In this document: positions 47,028 to 56,965 of the stretch, piece by piece
How positions within the stretch are numbered: the first letter of the stretch is position 1
How the letters are laid out: the number at the start of each line of letters is the position of its first letter
Source: Lingula anatina
Lineage: Eukaryota; Brachiopoda; Lingulata; Lingulida; Lingulidae
Reading direction: 5' to 3'
DNA: 64,000 nucleotides
NCBI RefSeq assembly: GCF_001039355.2
Contig: NW_019775691.1
Location: forward strand, 428,495-492,494
The notes under the pieces: model-generated
The model's input: only the letters and a program-made list of their open reading frames with translations
What the model was told of the DNA's origin: nothing
Databases searched by the model: none
Program-made: the position numbers and the translations under genes

Positions 47028-47307
47028 GTCTTAAAGTGCAACTTTAGATCACAAATGATCTTACACGGTCTTAATCATTACAGCAGTGGTCTTAAAATGG
47101 ACAAAATCTGCTTTTAAGATAAAAAATGATCTAACATCTACTTAAGTGGTCAAACAATTTCCTCCCCGCACAATGGAGGACACCTCTGCTCACAATAGGA
47201 GAACGTGTGAGGGGAGAAAATCGCATGGCGAGTCCGTCCAGTAATGGTCTTACTCACGGTTTAAGACCATGTAAGATTGTTTTTGATCTGAAATTGCACT
47301 TTAAGAC
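47028..47307. mobile_element. Inverted-repeat element with ~45-bp ends, upstream of copy D
   Basis: GTCTTAAAGTGCAACTTTAG at the left is complementary to TCTGAAATTGCACTTTAAGAC at the right. The match continues inward through GATCTTACACGGTCTTAA versus TTTAAGACCATGTAAGATTG. About 280 bp, no coding capacity. The right part is repeated before copy E (about 50150-50340). Confidence 0.75.
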
Positions 47308-50092
47308 AGAATCAGGTGCACTAGTGACAGGAACTGAACGTCAAGCCTTCGTTATGAGTACGAGATCTACCGAACGATTTTGGCGTGTTTGAGACAAATA
47401 TTTCTCCAAAATATCAATTTTAGGTAATTAATAGGACAAATGTATGGGCTCTCTTAAAGTATTTGCTATATTTATGATTATTGAACTTTCAAGTTAAAAG
47501 TAATAAGTAGTTTGATATTTGCCACGCTATAAATTTTATAAAAGCAATCCAATTTTTACGAGTTAACAAATCGTCACCATTGTTTCGGTTTCGAAAAATT
47601 ATAACTGCCGGAAAAAAAAAGAAGTTAAAAATTAATATAGGTTTACTTCGCCCATATACATGTATATTTGCTTAAGCAATATGATCATGTAGGTCTACTG
47701 TATATTGCTAAATAGAACAAATACTTCACTAAATATCTGAATATTAGATATGTGTCCGCCACTTAAAATACATGCGGGCCCAGCATGATGTTCCTGATAA
47801 AGTCAAATCATTAGAAACACTTTATTCGTGAATAGATATTAATATCACAGAACACATGGGATATTTTCTACTACACAAATATATCACACAGGTATATATA
47901 CATGTTCATATGAAATGATAAGCTACTGCAAGATGGCAATGGAGTCTGTAAAGCAACTGATGTCTGCTGCCTTCGCACGTGTCCGCAGGGGCTTAAGCTG
48001 GAGCAGCCAAGAGTGGCACCCTCGCCTCTTTGTCGTGGTTGTGTCCGTCGTAGTCGTCTCGCTGCTGTTAAAAAGACTGATACAGCCGCCGCTGATAGTA
48101 CCCCTCCTCCAGCAGGACTTCCCAAACGTGGTGATCTGGAGCAGTGACTTTCACATCTCACCTATTAAAGACTTGACAAATCTGCTGAAGCCTCTTGGTG
48201 TTAAAGTGATCGACAAGAGTCTGTCGTACGCGTGTACCAAAACATGTGCGCGTGGGCTTAGAGTGCTCAACAGATACAATGGGATGTCAATGAGCGAGGA
48301 TCTACAGAGAGAGTTCTATAAAAGCTACAAAGACGACCCCGTGATGCAGTCCGTGGACGCTTTCGTGTGTAACCATCCGGCAGCAATGTGTGAAGCTTTC
48401 ATGCCGTTTAACAAGACCATCTTGGTTATAGCGTCCACGAGGTACGAGTTGGGAAGATTTGAGCCGAAGCGCTGGAAAAAATGGAATGAGAATCTTATCA
48501 AGATTTCTAAAGACCCTCGTAACATAGTCGCTGGTAATAATCTGTATGATGCAGAATATATACGTTACTTTACCGGAATTAAAACCACTGTTCTTGAGAG
48601 TTACTGTGATGTTGGTGAGACGTACACTTACTCAAATGTGACGAGGCGAGAATTCCTTTTGGCACCGTGTCATGTTGGTCACTTTGAGGCTTCGTTTGTC
48701 GAAAGTTTTAAGAAAGCTGCGTCAAATAAGGCGACTAATGTTCAGCTGGTTAAGTTAAGAAGTCTATACAGTCGCTATACATATAGTGATCTCACCCACC
48801 ATCCCGGCATTGTGTACATACCGTACCAAGTATCCGTAATGTCTCTGTTTGAACAATATAGGATGGGCATCCCACTTTTCTTCCCGTCTTTAGATCTTCT
48901 CACAGAATGGCAGCAAAAACACCACGTCCTCAACGAACGCACATGGGATATGATCAATTCCGGCAAAATCCCGCAGCGTTCCCGCATCCAAGGTGTCCTT
49001 CATGCTTCTGTTCCAGACCCCAACAACGAAGTCGACGCGGATGCCATCAAGTACTGGTTAAAATTTTCTGATTTCTATCAGTGGCCACATATTACGTATT
49101 ACGATTCCATCGAGGACTTGGTGGACAAGATACAGGTGGCAGATCTGACGGACATCAGCGGGAAAATGAAGGAACATAACTTGAAAGTGAAAGACAGGCT
49201 TGTGAACCAATGGAGGGGCATTCTGTCCCGTACGGAAACTTAAGCTGAAGTGTAAATGAAGTCAACCAAATGGCCACAACATTGTCATCACAGATTTCCT
49301 TTCCCTCTCCCAGAAATAATAAGCACATTTTCTGCCAGACACCCTGTAACTTTAAGCCAGATGGAAGCAATTAAGCCTGCACGCGAACAGATTGCATTGT
49401 ACCCGCTTTGTAGGGAGCTACTACGGAAAATTCCTCAGTTAGCTTCAATCTGAAGTAACAAGCTAATCATGTGGAGTTATTTTTATCTTTTACAAAAGAG
49501 CAAATGTTTAAATTCAGAGCAATTAACTGTCTTGGTTGCTGTCAGAGTGACTGAGCAGTACAGAGCCAAGTGGCCATTCCTGAGTAGGTATGCAAACAAT
49601 TACCAGCCATGTAATCAACTTATAGATTTCACCACAGGGCCACAGTTAGAAGATTGACCATATTTAGCCAGATGCCTTATCTGTAAATATCTAGTGGACA
49701 ATCAACCTGTGGTCCTGGTAGAGGGTGGATTTCTTATGACTGTATATTGATACCATGCAAAACATGTGAAAATATTGTATTATTTATTCATCAAAAACGT
49801 GCTGTTGTGAAACACTCCCATTACTAAAATATTTGGTAATCCTTTCTTGACGGTTGAAGACCTGCGTTTGGCTCTCACGCAGCAGAGATGTCTTCTGAGA
49901 GCACTATAGAGACAATTGAACGAGTTTACAGGTGCAGCAAACTGGATAAAACCAGTTTTGTGGGGCCATACCATTACACGTTGATGTTGACAATAACTCC
50001 ATGTAGTTTTGAGTATCCTAGTAATGGAAAAAATCGCTTGTTTACATTTGCATTGATATATAATCCAAGCACAGTTGACTATNATTGAAATA
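47141..50092. repeat. Duplicated segment, left copy (D unit)
   Basis: Gene D with its 5' and 3' flanks matches 50150-53118 (offset 3009 to 3026 bp). It ends at the N in the sequence AGCACAGTTGACTAT, where the other copy continues into an (AT)n tract. Confidence 0.9.
47915..49243 (+). CDS. Copy D: uncharacterised type II membrane protein, putative luminal glycosyltransferase
   Basis: Intact intronless frame, 442 aa from 47915. A TATATATA word at 47893-47900 is so close that the ATG at 47933 (seventh codon, in a good AAGATGG context) may be the true start. Basic tail, then a valine/leucine membrane segment (LFVVVVSVVVVSLLL), stem, and the conserved core from VIWSSDFHISPIKD. Differs from A and B by SLSYAC for SLSGAC. 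Sequons NKT and NVT are present, and the GT-B-like FEQYRMGIPLFF segment is intact. Function is unknown; a Golgi or ER luminal enzyme is inferred from topology. The 3' flank carries the right half of the MITE seen at 22153. Confidence 0.87.
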   Translation: MISYCKMAMESVKQLMSAAFARVRRGLSWSSQEWHPRLFVVVVSVVVVSLLLKRLIQPPLIVPLLQQDFPNVVIWSSDFHISPIKDLTNLLKPLGVKVIDKSLSYACTKTCARGLRVLNRYNGMSMSEDLQREFYKSYKDDPVMQSVDAFVCNHPAAMCEAFMPFNKTILVIASTRYELGRFEPKRWKKWNENLIKISKDPRNIVAGNNLYDAEYIRYFTGIKTTVLESYCDVGETYTYSNVTRREFLLAPCHVGHFEASFVESFKKAASNKATNVQLVKLRSLYSRYTYSDLTHHPGIVYIPYQVSVMSLFEQYRMGIPLFFPSLDLLTEWQQKHHVLNERTWDMINSGKIPQRSRIQGVLHASVPDPNNEVDADAIKYWLKFSDFYQWPHITYYDSIEDLVDKIQVADLTDISGKMKEHNLKVKDRLVNQWRGILSRTET

Positions 50093-50149
50093 AGCTTTCT
50101 ATTGATATGTAACATGTTGGTATATCTAGCTACCCCTGTTATCTACATC
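49244..50149. other. 3' flank of copy D, contig join and start of next segment
   Basis: Non-coding. Matches the flank of copy E up to 50092. The N at 50093 is followed by about 55 bp without a counterpart upstream of D, then the duplicated upstream flank resumes at about 50150. Confidence 0.6.
50093..50093. other. Single N: probable contig join
   Basis: The left side ends in TTGACTAT, exactly where the other copy enters an (AT)n tract (53103-53118). The right side soon repeats the upstream flank of copy D. Confidence 0.75.
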
Positions 50150-53118
50150 CTTAAGTGGTCAAGCAATTTCCAGCCCTCACAACGGGGGATACCTCCCCTC
50201 ACAATGAAGAACACCTCTGCTCACAATATTAGAACGTGTGAGGGGAGACAATCGGATGACGTGTCAGTCCAGTAATGGTCTTACTCATGGTTTAAGACCA
50301 TGTAAGATTGTTTTTGATCTGAAATTGCACTTTAAGGCCAAATCAGGTGCACTAGTGACAGGAACTGAACGTCAAGCCTTCGTTATGAGATCTACCGAAC
50401 GATTTTGGCGTGTTTGAGACAAATATTTCTCCAAAATATCAATTTTAGGTAATTAATAGGACAAATGTATGGGCTCTCTTAAAGTATTTGCTATATTTAT
50501 GATTATTGAACTTTCAAGTTAAAAGAAATAAGTAGTTTGATATTTGCCACGCTATAAATGTTATAAAAGCAATCCAATTTTTACGAGTTAACAAATCGTC
50601 ACCATTGTTTCGGTTTCGAAAAATTATAACTGCCGAAAAAAAAAAGAAGTTAAAAAATTAATATAGGTTTACTTCGCCCAAATACATGTATATTTGCTTA
50701 AGCAATATGATCATGTAGGTCTACTGTATATTGCTAAATAGAACAAATACTTCACTAAATATCTGAATATTAGATATGTGTCCGCCACTTAAAATACATG
50801 CGGGCCCAGCATGATGTTCCTGATAAAGTCAAATCATTAGAAACACTTTATTCGTGAATAGATATTAATATCACAGAACACATGGGATATTTTCTACTAC
50901 ACAAATATATCACACAGGTATATATACATGTTCATATGAAATGATAAGCTACTGCAAGATGGCAATGGAGTCTGTAAAGCAACTGATGTCTGCTGCCTTC
51001 GCACGTGTCCGCAGGGGCTTAAGCTGGAGCACCCAAGAGTGGCACCCTCGCCTCTTTGTCGTGGTTGTGTCCGTCGTAGTCGTCTCGCTGCTGTTAAAAA
51101 GACTGATACAGCCGCCGCTGATAGTACCCCTCCTCCAGCAGGACTTCCCAAACGTGGTGATCTGGAGCAGTGACTTTCACATCTCACCTATTAAAGACTT
51201 GACAAATCTGCTGAAGCCTCTTGGTGTTAAAGTGATCGACAAGAGTCTGTCGTACGCGTGTACCAAAACATGTGCGCGTGGGCTTAGAGTGCTCAACAGA
51301 TACAATGGGATGTCAATGAGCGAGGATCTACAGAGAGAGTTCTACAAGAGCTACAAAGACGACCCCGTGATGCAGTCCGTGGACGCTTTCGTATGTAACC
51401 ATCCAGCAGCAATGTGTGAAGCTTTCATGCCGTTTAACAAGACCATCTTGGTTATAGCGTCCACGAGGTACGAGTTGGGAAGATTTGAGCCGAAGCGCTG
51501 GAAAAAATGGAATGAGAATCTTATCAAGATTTCTAAAGACCCTCATAATGTAGTCGCTGGTAATAATCTGTATGATGCAGAATATATACGTTACTTTACC
51601 GGAATTAAAACCAGTGTGCTTGAGAGTTACTGTGATGTTGGTAAGACGTACACTTACTCAAATGTGACGAGGCGAGAATTCCTTTTGGCGCCGTGTCATG
51701 TTGGTCACTTTGAGGCTTCGTTTTTCGAAAGTTTTAAGAAAGCTGCGTCAAATAAGGCGACTAATGTTCAGCTGGTTAAGTTAAGAAGTCTATATGGTCG
51801 CTATACATATAGTGATCTCACCCACCATCCCGGCATTGTGTACATACCGTACCAAGTATCCGTAATGTCTCTGTTCGAACAATATAGGATGGGCATCCCA
51901 CTTTTCTTCCCGTCTTTAGATCTTCTCACAGAATGGCAGCAAAAACACCACGTCCTCAACGAACGCACATGGGATATGATCAATTCCGGCAAAATCCCGC
52001 AGCGTTCCCGCATCCAAGGTGTCCTTCATGCTTCTGTTCCAGACCCCAACAACGAAGTCGACGCGGATGCCATCAAGTACTGGTTAAAATTTTCTGATTT
52101 CTATCAGTGGCCACATATTACGTATTACGATTCCATCGAGGACTTGGTGGACAAGATACAGGTGGCAGATCTGACGGACATCAGCGGGAAAATGAAGGAA
52201 CATAACTTGAAAGTGAAAGACAGGCTTTTGAACCAATGGAGGGGCATTCTGTCCCGTACGGAACCTTAAGCTGAAGTGTAAATGAAGCCAACCAAATGGC
52301 CACAACATTGTCACCACAGATTTCCTTTCCCTCTCCCAGAAATAATAGGCACATTTTCTGCCAGACACCCTGTAACTTTAAGCCAGATGGAAGCAATTAA
52401 GCCTGCACGCGAACAGATTGCATTGTACCCGCTTTGTAGGGAGCTACAAAAATTCCTCAGTTAGCTTCAATCTGAAGTAACAAGCTATTCATAAGGGGTT
52501 ATTTTTATCTTTTACAAAAGAGCAAATGTTTAAATTCAGAGCAATTAACTATCTTGGTAGCTGTCAGAGGGACTGAGCAGTACAGAGCCAAGTGGCCATT
52601 CCTGAGTAGGTATGCAAACAATTACCAGCCATGTAATCAACTTATAGATTTCACCACAGGGCCACAGTTAGAAGATTGACCATATTTAGCCAGATGCCTT
52701 ATCTGTGCATATCTAGTGGACAATCAACCTGTGGTCCTGGTAGAGGGTGGATTTCTTATGACTGTATATTGATACCATGCAAAACATGTGAAAATATTGT
52801 ATTATTTATTCATCAAAAACGTGCTGTTGTGAAACACTCCCATTACTAAAATATTTGGTAATCCTTTCTTGACGGTTGAAGACCTGCGTTTGGCTCTCAC
52901 GCAGCAGAGATGTCTTCTGAGAGCACTATAGAGACAATTGAACGAGTTTACAGGTGCAGCAAACTGGATAAAACCAGTTTTGTGGGGCCATACCATTACA
53001 CGTTGATGTTGACAATAACTCCATTTAGTTTTGAGTATCCTAGTAATGGAAAAAATCGCTTGTTTACATTTGCATTGATATATAATCCAAGCACAGTTGA
53101 CTATATATATATATATAT
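50150..53118. repeat. Duplicated segment, right copy (E unit)
   Basis: Second copy of 47141-50092. Its 5' flank has a short extra piece (about 20 bp, TACCTCCCCTCACAATGAAG) and otherwise differs by scattered substitutions. Confidence 0.9.
50941..52269 (+). CDS. Copy E: near-duplicate of copy D
   Basis: Intact 442-aa frame (alternative start at 50959, as in D). Protein differs from D at about nine positions, including STQEW for SSQEW, DPHNV for DPRNI, VGKT for VGET, SFFES for SFVES, LYGRY for LYSRY and a final TEP for TET. Same anchor, cysteine pattern, sequons and GT-B-like segment. TATATATA lies at 50919-50926. Because flanks are duplicated as well and a contig join lies between D and E, this may be the other allele of D and not a separate gene. 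Confidence 0.85.
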   Translation: MISYCKMAMESVKQLMSAAFARVRRGLSWSTQEWHPRLFVVVVSVVVVSLLLKRLIQPPLIVPLLQQDFPNVVIWSSDFHISPIKDLTNLLKPLGVKVIDKSLSYACTKTCARGLRVLNRYNGMSMSEDLQREFYKSYKDDPVMQSVDAFVCNHPAAMCEAFMPFNKTILVIASTRYELGRFEPKRWKKWNENLIKISKDPHNVVAGNNLYDAEYIRYFTGIKTSVLESYCDVGKTYTYSNVTRREFLLAPCHVGHFEASFFESFKKAASNKATNVQLVKLRSLYGRYTYSDLTHHPGIVYIPYQVSVMSLFEQYRMGIPLFFPSLDLLTEWQQKHHVLNERTWDMINSGKIPQRSRIQGVLHASVPDPNNEVDADAIKYWLKFSDFYQWPHITYYDSIEDLVDKIQVADLTDISGKMKEHNLKVKDRLLNQWRGILSRTEP

Positions 53119-53885
53119 TGGGGAGTTTAACAAAAGCAATACTCTTTTTATTATTCATATGTCTGCCTTTGACTGGAGTGGTATGAAAAATTTATGTATG
53201 AAGCCTGGAGTTAGTATGTAAATACATCTAAATGGAACAATGTACGTATAGTCCCCGCCTGACACCGGGATCCGTTCATCTCTGCCTTTATGTTGAGCAG
53301 TTCACCTCGTAAAACTGTTCTGTTTGTCCTCAGTTGCACCTTTGAGTAATCATTTGCAATTATAGCCCTTTTGCATCGGCTGGCGTACCAGTTTCATAAC
53401 GCTTTAGTCTTTTTTTATTACAGCTATGCAGCAGTGCTAGTGCTTAGGCACGTCATTTGTTAATAGTATTAGATTTTATTCTTATGTGATATGACCTTTA
53501 TATTGCGTTCTTCACAATATGCACCTATGTTGCTCTAACACTTGCCCCCTGAAACATAAAAGCTTGTTGGATCTCGCGTTCTTGCACAAAATATCCAAGT
53601 GTGGCAATTGGTGGTGACCAACAAGAGATTTGTTTTTAAGAGATTTAGATATTAGGATGAATAATCGAAGGAGTACATTCTGGGCCTTCATTTTTAATAT
53701 TACCAGTATGTTTTACTGTGCAATTAAATGTTATATTTTACACATATATACATATATGCGATTTACAAATAACAAATAAATAACAAATGCATTTATGTCT
53801 GACTACGATGTAAGCTAAATTACCGTCTTTCGAGAGGAAAAAAATTGTTTTTAATATGTTTATCCTCGTTTTCAGCTCTAGTAGG
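52270..53885. other. Spacer between copy E and the GT31-like gene
   Basis: The first ~850 bp repeat the 3' flank of D, including the truncated 22153-type MITE end (52700-52757) and an (AT)n tract at 53103-53118. The remainder is AT-rich, with no recognised gene. TATCCTCGTTTTCAG at 53861-53875 is a good splice acceptor, so a 5' exon of the next gene may lie here or upstream. Confidence 0.5.
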
Positions 53886-55217
53886 ATGATCCAACCAGTG
53901 CGTGTGATCCGGCATCAAATCCGTCCTGTCAGGATCCGGTGCTTTCTGCAGTTCCTTCTATTCCAAGCGATCATACTGCTGCTCTTGTTGCGACATCAAC
54001 TATTGGACCATGATCGCCATAAACGCAACAGAAATGCACCTCTGCGCAAGGCGGGCTCTTCTCACGAGATCGAGACCTCTTCGCGATCTGGATTATTGAC
54101 CCTTGAACCGCCTAAAGTGCCGCCCCCTGGTAGCAAATTCTCACTGTGGGATCCCGAATGGTATCACCTCCATCATTACGGTGATCTCATCCTGAACGAA
54201 AACTTCTGTGAGACTGGCAACGACACCAACGTTTTCCTCCTCGTCGTGGTCATGACGGACCCTCGTCAAGTCATTTCTCGGGCTTTCTTTCGTTCAACTT
54301 TCGGCAGCGTCAGAGAACACGACGGAAAAATTGTTCGCATTTTGTACGTTGTTGGAAAAACCGACGATTCTGAGATTGAGCGCGCTGTTGCAGAGGAGAG
54401 CGAGCTATACAAGGATATTGTCAAGTTTGATATGTGGGATTCCTACGAGAATTACACTCTCAAGTCCCTCCTGGCCTACAGATGGGCTCTGAAATACTGC
54501 CACCACTCTAAGACGTATATGAAAGTTGGCCATGACGTCATGGTGAATTTCCGACGAGTAGTTCAGTTCCTGGATCTAATGACGTCATCAATGACGTATT
54601 TCATCACTGGCGTGGTGAGGGAGCCGGGAGCCATCGTTAAATACAGAGCCTGGCCGCTGTCCACCTTCCCAAATTACGTCCTCGGACACAGCTGTGTTCA
54701 GACAATGGACACTGTGGAGCCTTTGTATCGGGAAGCCCTCCGCCACCCTCTCTTCATGGAGGACATGTTCGTCTCGTACATTCTCGACATCGTGAAGGTG
54801 AGATTCATTGATAACCCTTATTTCTGGCCTTGTCCATCGCAAACAGTGATGGCCGACGCGTGCACTCTGAACGCCATTTTTAGCATCCATACCCAGCACT
54901 ACCACGGGGCGGCGGACTGGTCGCTGGATCAGAAGTACGACTATTGGAAGAAAATAAAGCGCGGTCCGCACGTCCTCGCCCACGTGTGTCCTAAAAATAG
55001 ACCTCGGTCACGTGACTTCCAGACTAAATGCGCATATACAGAAACACGGAACAAACAAAGGGATTATCACGTGAGGGTCCACGGGGTACTCGGACGTGGA
55101 GGGGGCACGTATAAATTGGTCCCTAAAATTAAAAGGCAAGCGTGGCGTATGCATAAAGTGAGGGAAGTACAACGTGACTACCCTGGTATAGACCAGGACA
55201 CGCTGCATATTGTGTAA
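53886..55217 (+). CDS. Beta-1,3-galactosyltransferase-like (GT31) type II membrane protein
   Basis: 443 aa from the ATG at 53886; the frame is open to an earlier ATG at 53856, but an acceptor at 53875 suggests that ATG is intronic. Membrane anchor at about residues 20-40. GT31 landmarks: RAFFRSTFG (132-140), RILYVVGKT (151-159), ESELYKDIVKFDMWDSYENY (171-190) with sequon NYT, then LKSLLAYRWALKYC, and MEDMFVSYILDI (291-302). The usual KxDDDvfvN metal-binding motif reads KVGHDVMVN (213-221), so only the last Asp of DDD remains, and the usual YPPYcsGgGYvls region reads FPNYVLGHSCVQT. The C-terminal ~120 residues are basic and outside the family core. GT31 enzymes transfer Gal or GlcNAc in the Golgi; activity here is uncertain because of the altered motif. 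Confidence 0.85.
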   Translation: MIQPVRVIRHQIRPVRIRCFLQFLLFQAIILLLLLRHQLLDHDRHKRNRNAPLRKAGSSHEIETSSRSGLLTLEPPKVPPPGSKFSLWDPEWYHLHHYGDLILNENFCETGNDTNVFLLVVVMTDPRQVISRAFFRSTFGSVREHDGKIVRILYVVGKTDDSEIERAVAEESELYKDIVKFDMWDSYENYTLKSLLAYRWALKYCHHSKTYMKVGHDVMVNFRRVVQFLDLMTSSMTYFITGVVREPGAIVKYRAWPLSTFPNYVLGHSCVQTMDTVEPLYREALRHPLFMEDMFVSYILDIVKVRFIDNPYFWPCPSQTVMADACTLNAIFSIHTQHYHGAADWSLDQKYDYWKKIKRGPHVLAHVCPKNRPRSRDFQTKCAYTETRNKQRDYHVRVHGVLGRGGGTYKLVPKIKRQAWRMHKVREVQRDYPGIDQDTLHIV

Positions 55218-56506
55218 AACTCAGGAATTTTCATTAAAAAACGAAGTTCCCATGCGGTGCATTTGCTGTGACGTTGGTATGACGTTAAAATCACGTGGGG
55301 GCAATGTTCAACCTTAGTTAGCATTCAGTCATCGTTGATCGCTAAGTCAATTCTTAGTCAGAAGGAGACGTTGTTTTATCGTTGTATTGTGGTCACCGTG
55401 ATTAAATTCAATTTTAATCAATTTGGGCCAACAGGTCCATTAACGAGTACTATACTGTGATCTAAGTGAGTGTTGACGAGTGACTGGCAACATCGTTGGG
55501 TAAAAATGGAAGACAACTGTCGGTTTTGCTGATTATTGTGTATTTCATAGATGGTACATGTTAAAATCTAAGTATAATTCGATTAAAATTCAGTTGTCAT
55601 GTGATGTCGATCCAACTTTTACATAAAAATTTAGTCCAACGTCTTGTCAACGGCAGAAGAACAGAAAAATTATATTTTATAACACCACGCACAAAAGAGA
55701 TCTCATAACGCCCTTCACCTCCCCAAAAACAGTGTAACGAACAAAATGCCTCAAAACCAAACAATATTTCCCTCCGGGGTCCATTTTGCCCCTGTCCGTA
55801 CTATGCAATTAAAAAGAGTAAATACTATGTTTAAACTCATCACTTCAACACTGAGAAATTAGATCCGTCCTGGCTAAACGACCCTCGAATAAAATCAATT
55901 ACCCTAAGCGTGTTCCGAATAGTTCACATTTGCCATACACTAACAATATCGTCATGAACCTGTAGTTCTCCTGTCCCGGGTTCTTGTGCAATACAATACA
56001 TGAAAACTGTAGCTATTTCGAGTCAATTATGGTCCTTGTTCTACGAAATAAGACACTCTTCGTGAAGTAGCAATCGTGTCTGCTGGTTTAAGCTCTTGAA
56101 GCCAATCAAGTACAACAAAAATAACGGGCAAGTTTTTGCACTGCTTTACATTGTTTGCTCACGTTTTATTTGGGTAAACAACTGAAAAGAAATTACTTTG
56201 GCTTTTATAGAGTGACAGAAAAATGTAGCGACTATAGCTATGTGGTAGACGAATGCTTAACTTTTTTTATTTATAATTTATTTATTTTTGTATTTATTTT
56301 GTATTTATTTTTGTATAATTATGGTATGATACCACTATTAAATGGGTGTAAGGTAAAAACATTGGCTGGGATAAGGCCTACACTAAATACAAGCAGGGCT
56401 TTTTTTTCGCACCTGATGATCTGACAGAAAATAAAGACAAAACTAAAATTGACTTAATGGTATTTTTTTTTGTTCCTGTTGTTGATTTTGGTGATTCTAA
56501 GTACAT

Positions 56507-56541
<35 letters not shown>

Positions 56542-56965
56542 GAACACCGTTTATCCTAGATTTGGAAAAAATCTACAAAATTTTATTAACGGTTTGAAGT
56601 GAATTTTCAAATCAAAATTTAACTTAATTCAGTGTCAACGGGAGCTGCACACGAGGTATTTCCTCACGTGTCATGTGCAGACATTCCTGCCCCACTGTAG
56701 CACGTCCTCTGCTCTCAGCCTGTCAATGAACAGCACCAAGGTTACAAAGGAGAGGATAATGTGTTTAAATGGAAATTCAAAGCGTCACACTAATCCCCAC
56801 GGTCAACACTTCACGGACGACAAGAGCACGTAAAACCCCATCTCGACATGAAGCGCCGTAATCCGGCTGTCCGTCATTTTTAGAGATAATTGTATTTTTA
56901 ATACGTTGAGTTTTTACGCACACTTACCTCAGGGATAGGACGAAGAAAATAACGTTAATTTTTTA

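Larger units (their letters stand above)
42370..47914. other. Intergenic region between copies F and D
   Basis: No gene recognised. Contents listed separately: diverged flank repeats near 42920-43510 and 46460-46975, a GGATCC-type element, a CAGGCCCGTAGCCAG MITE and a long inverted-repeat element just upstream of copy D. Confidence 0.5.
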
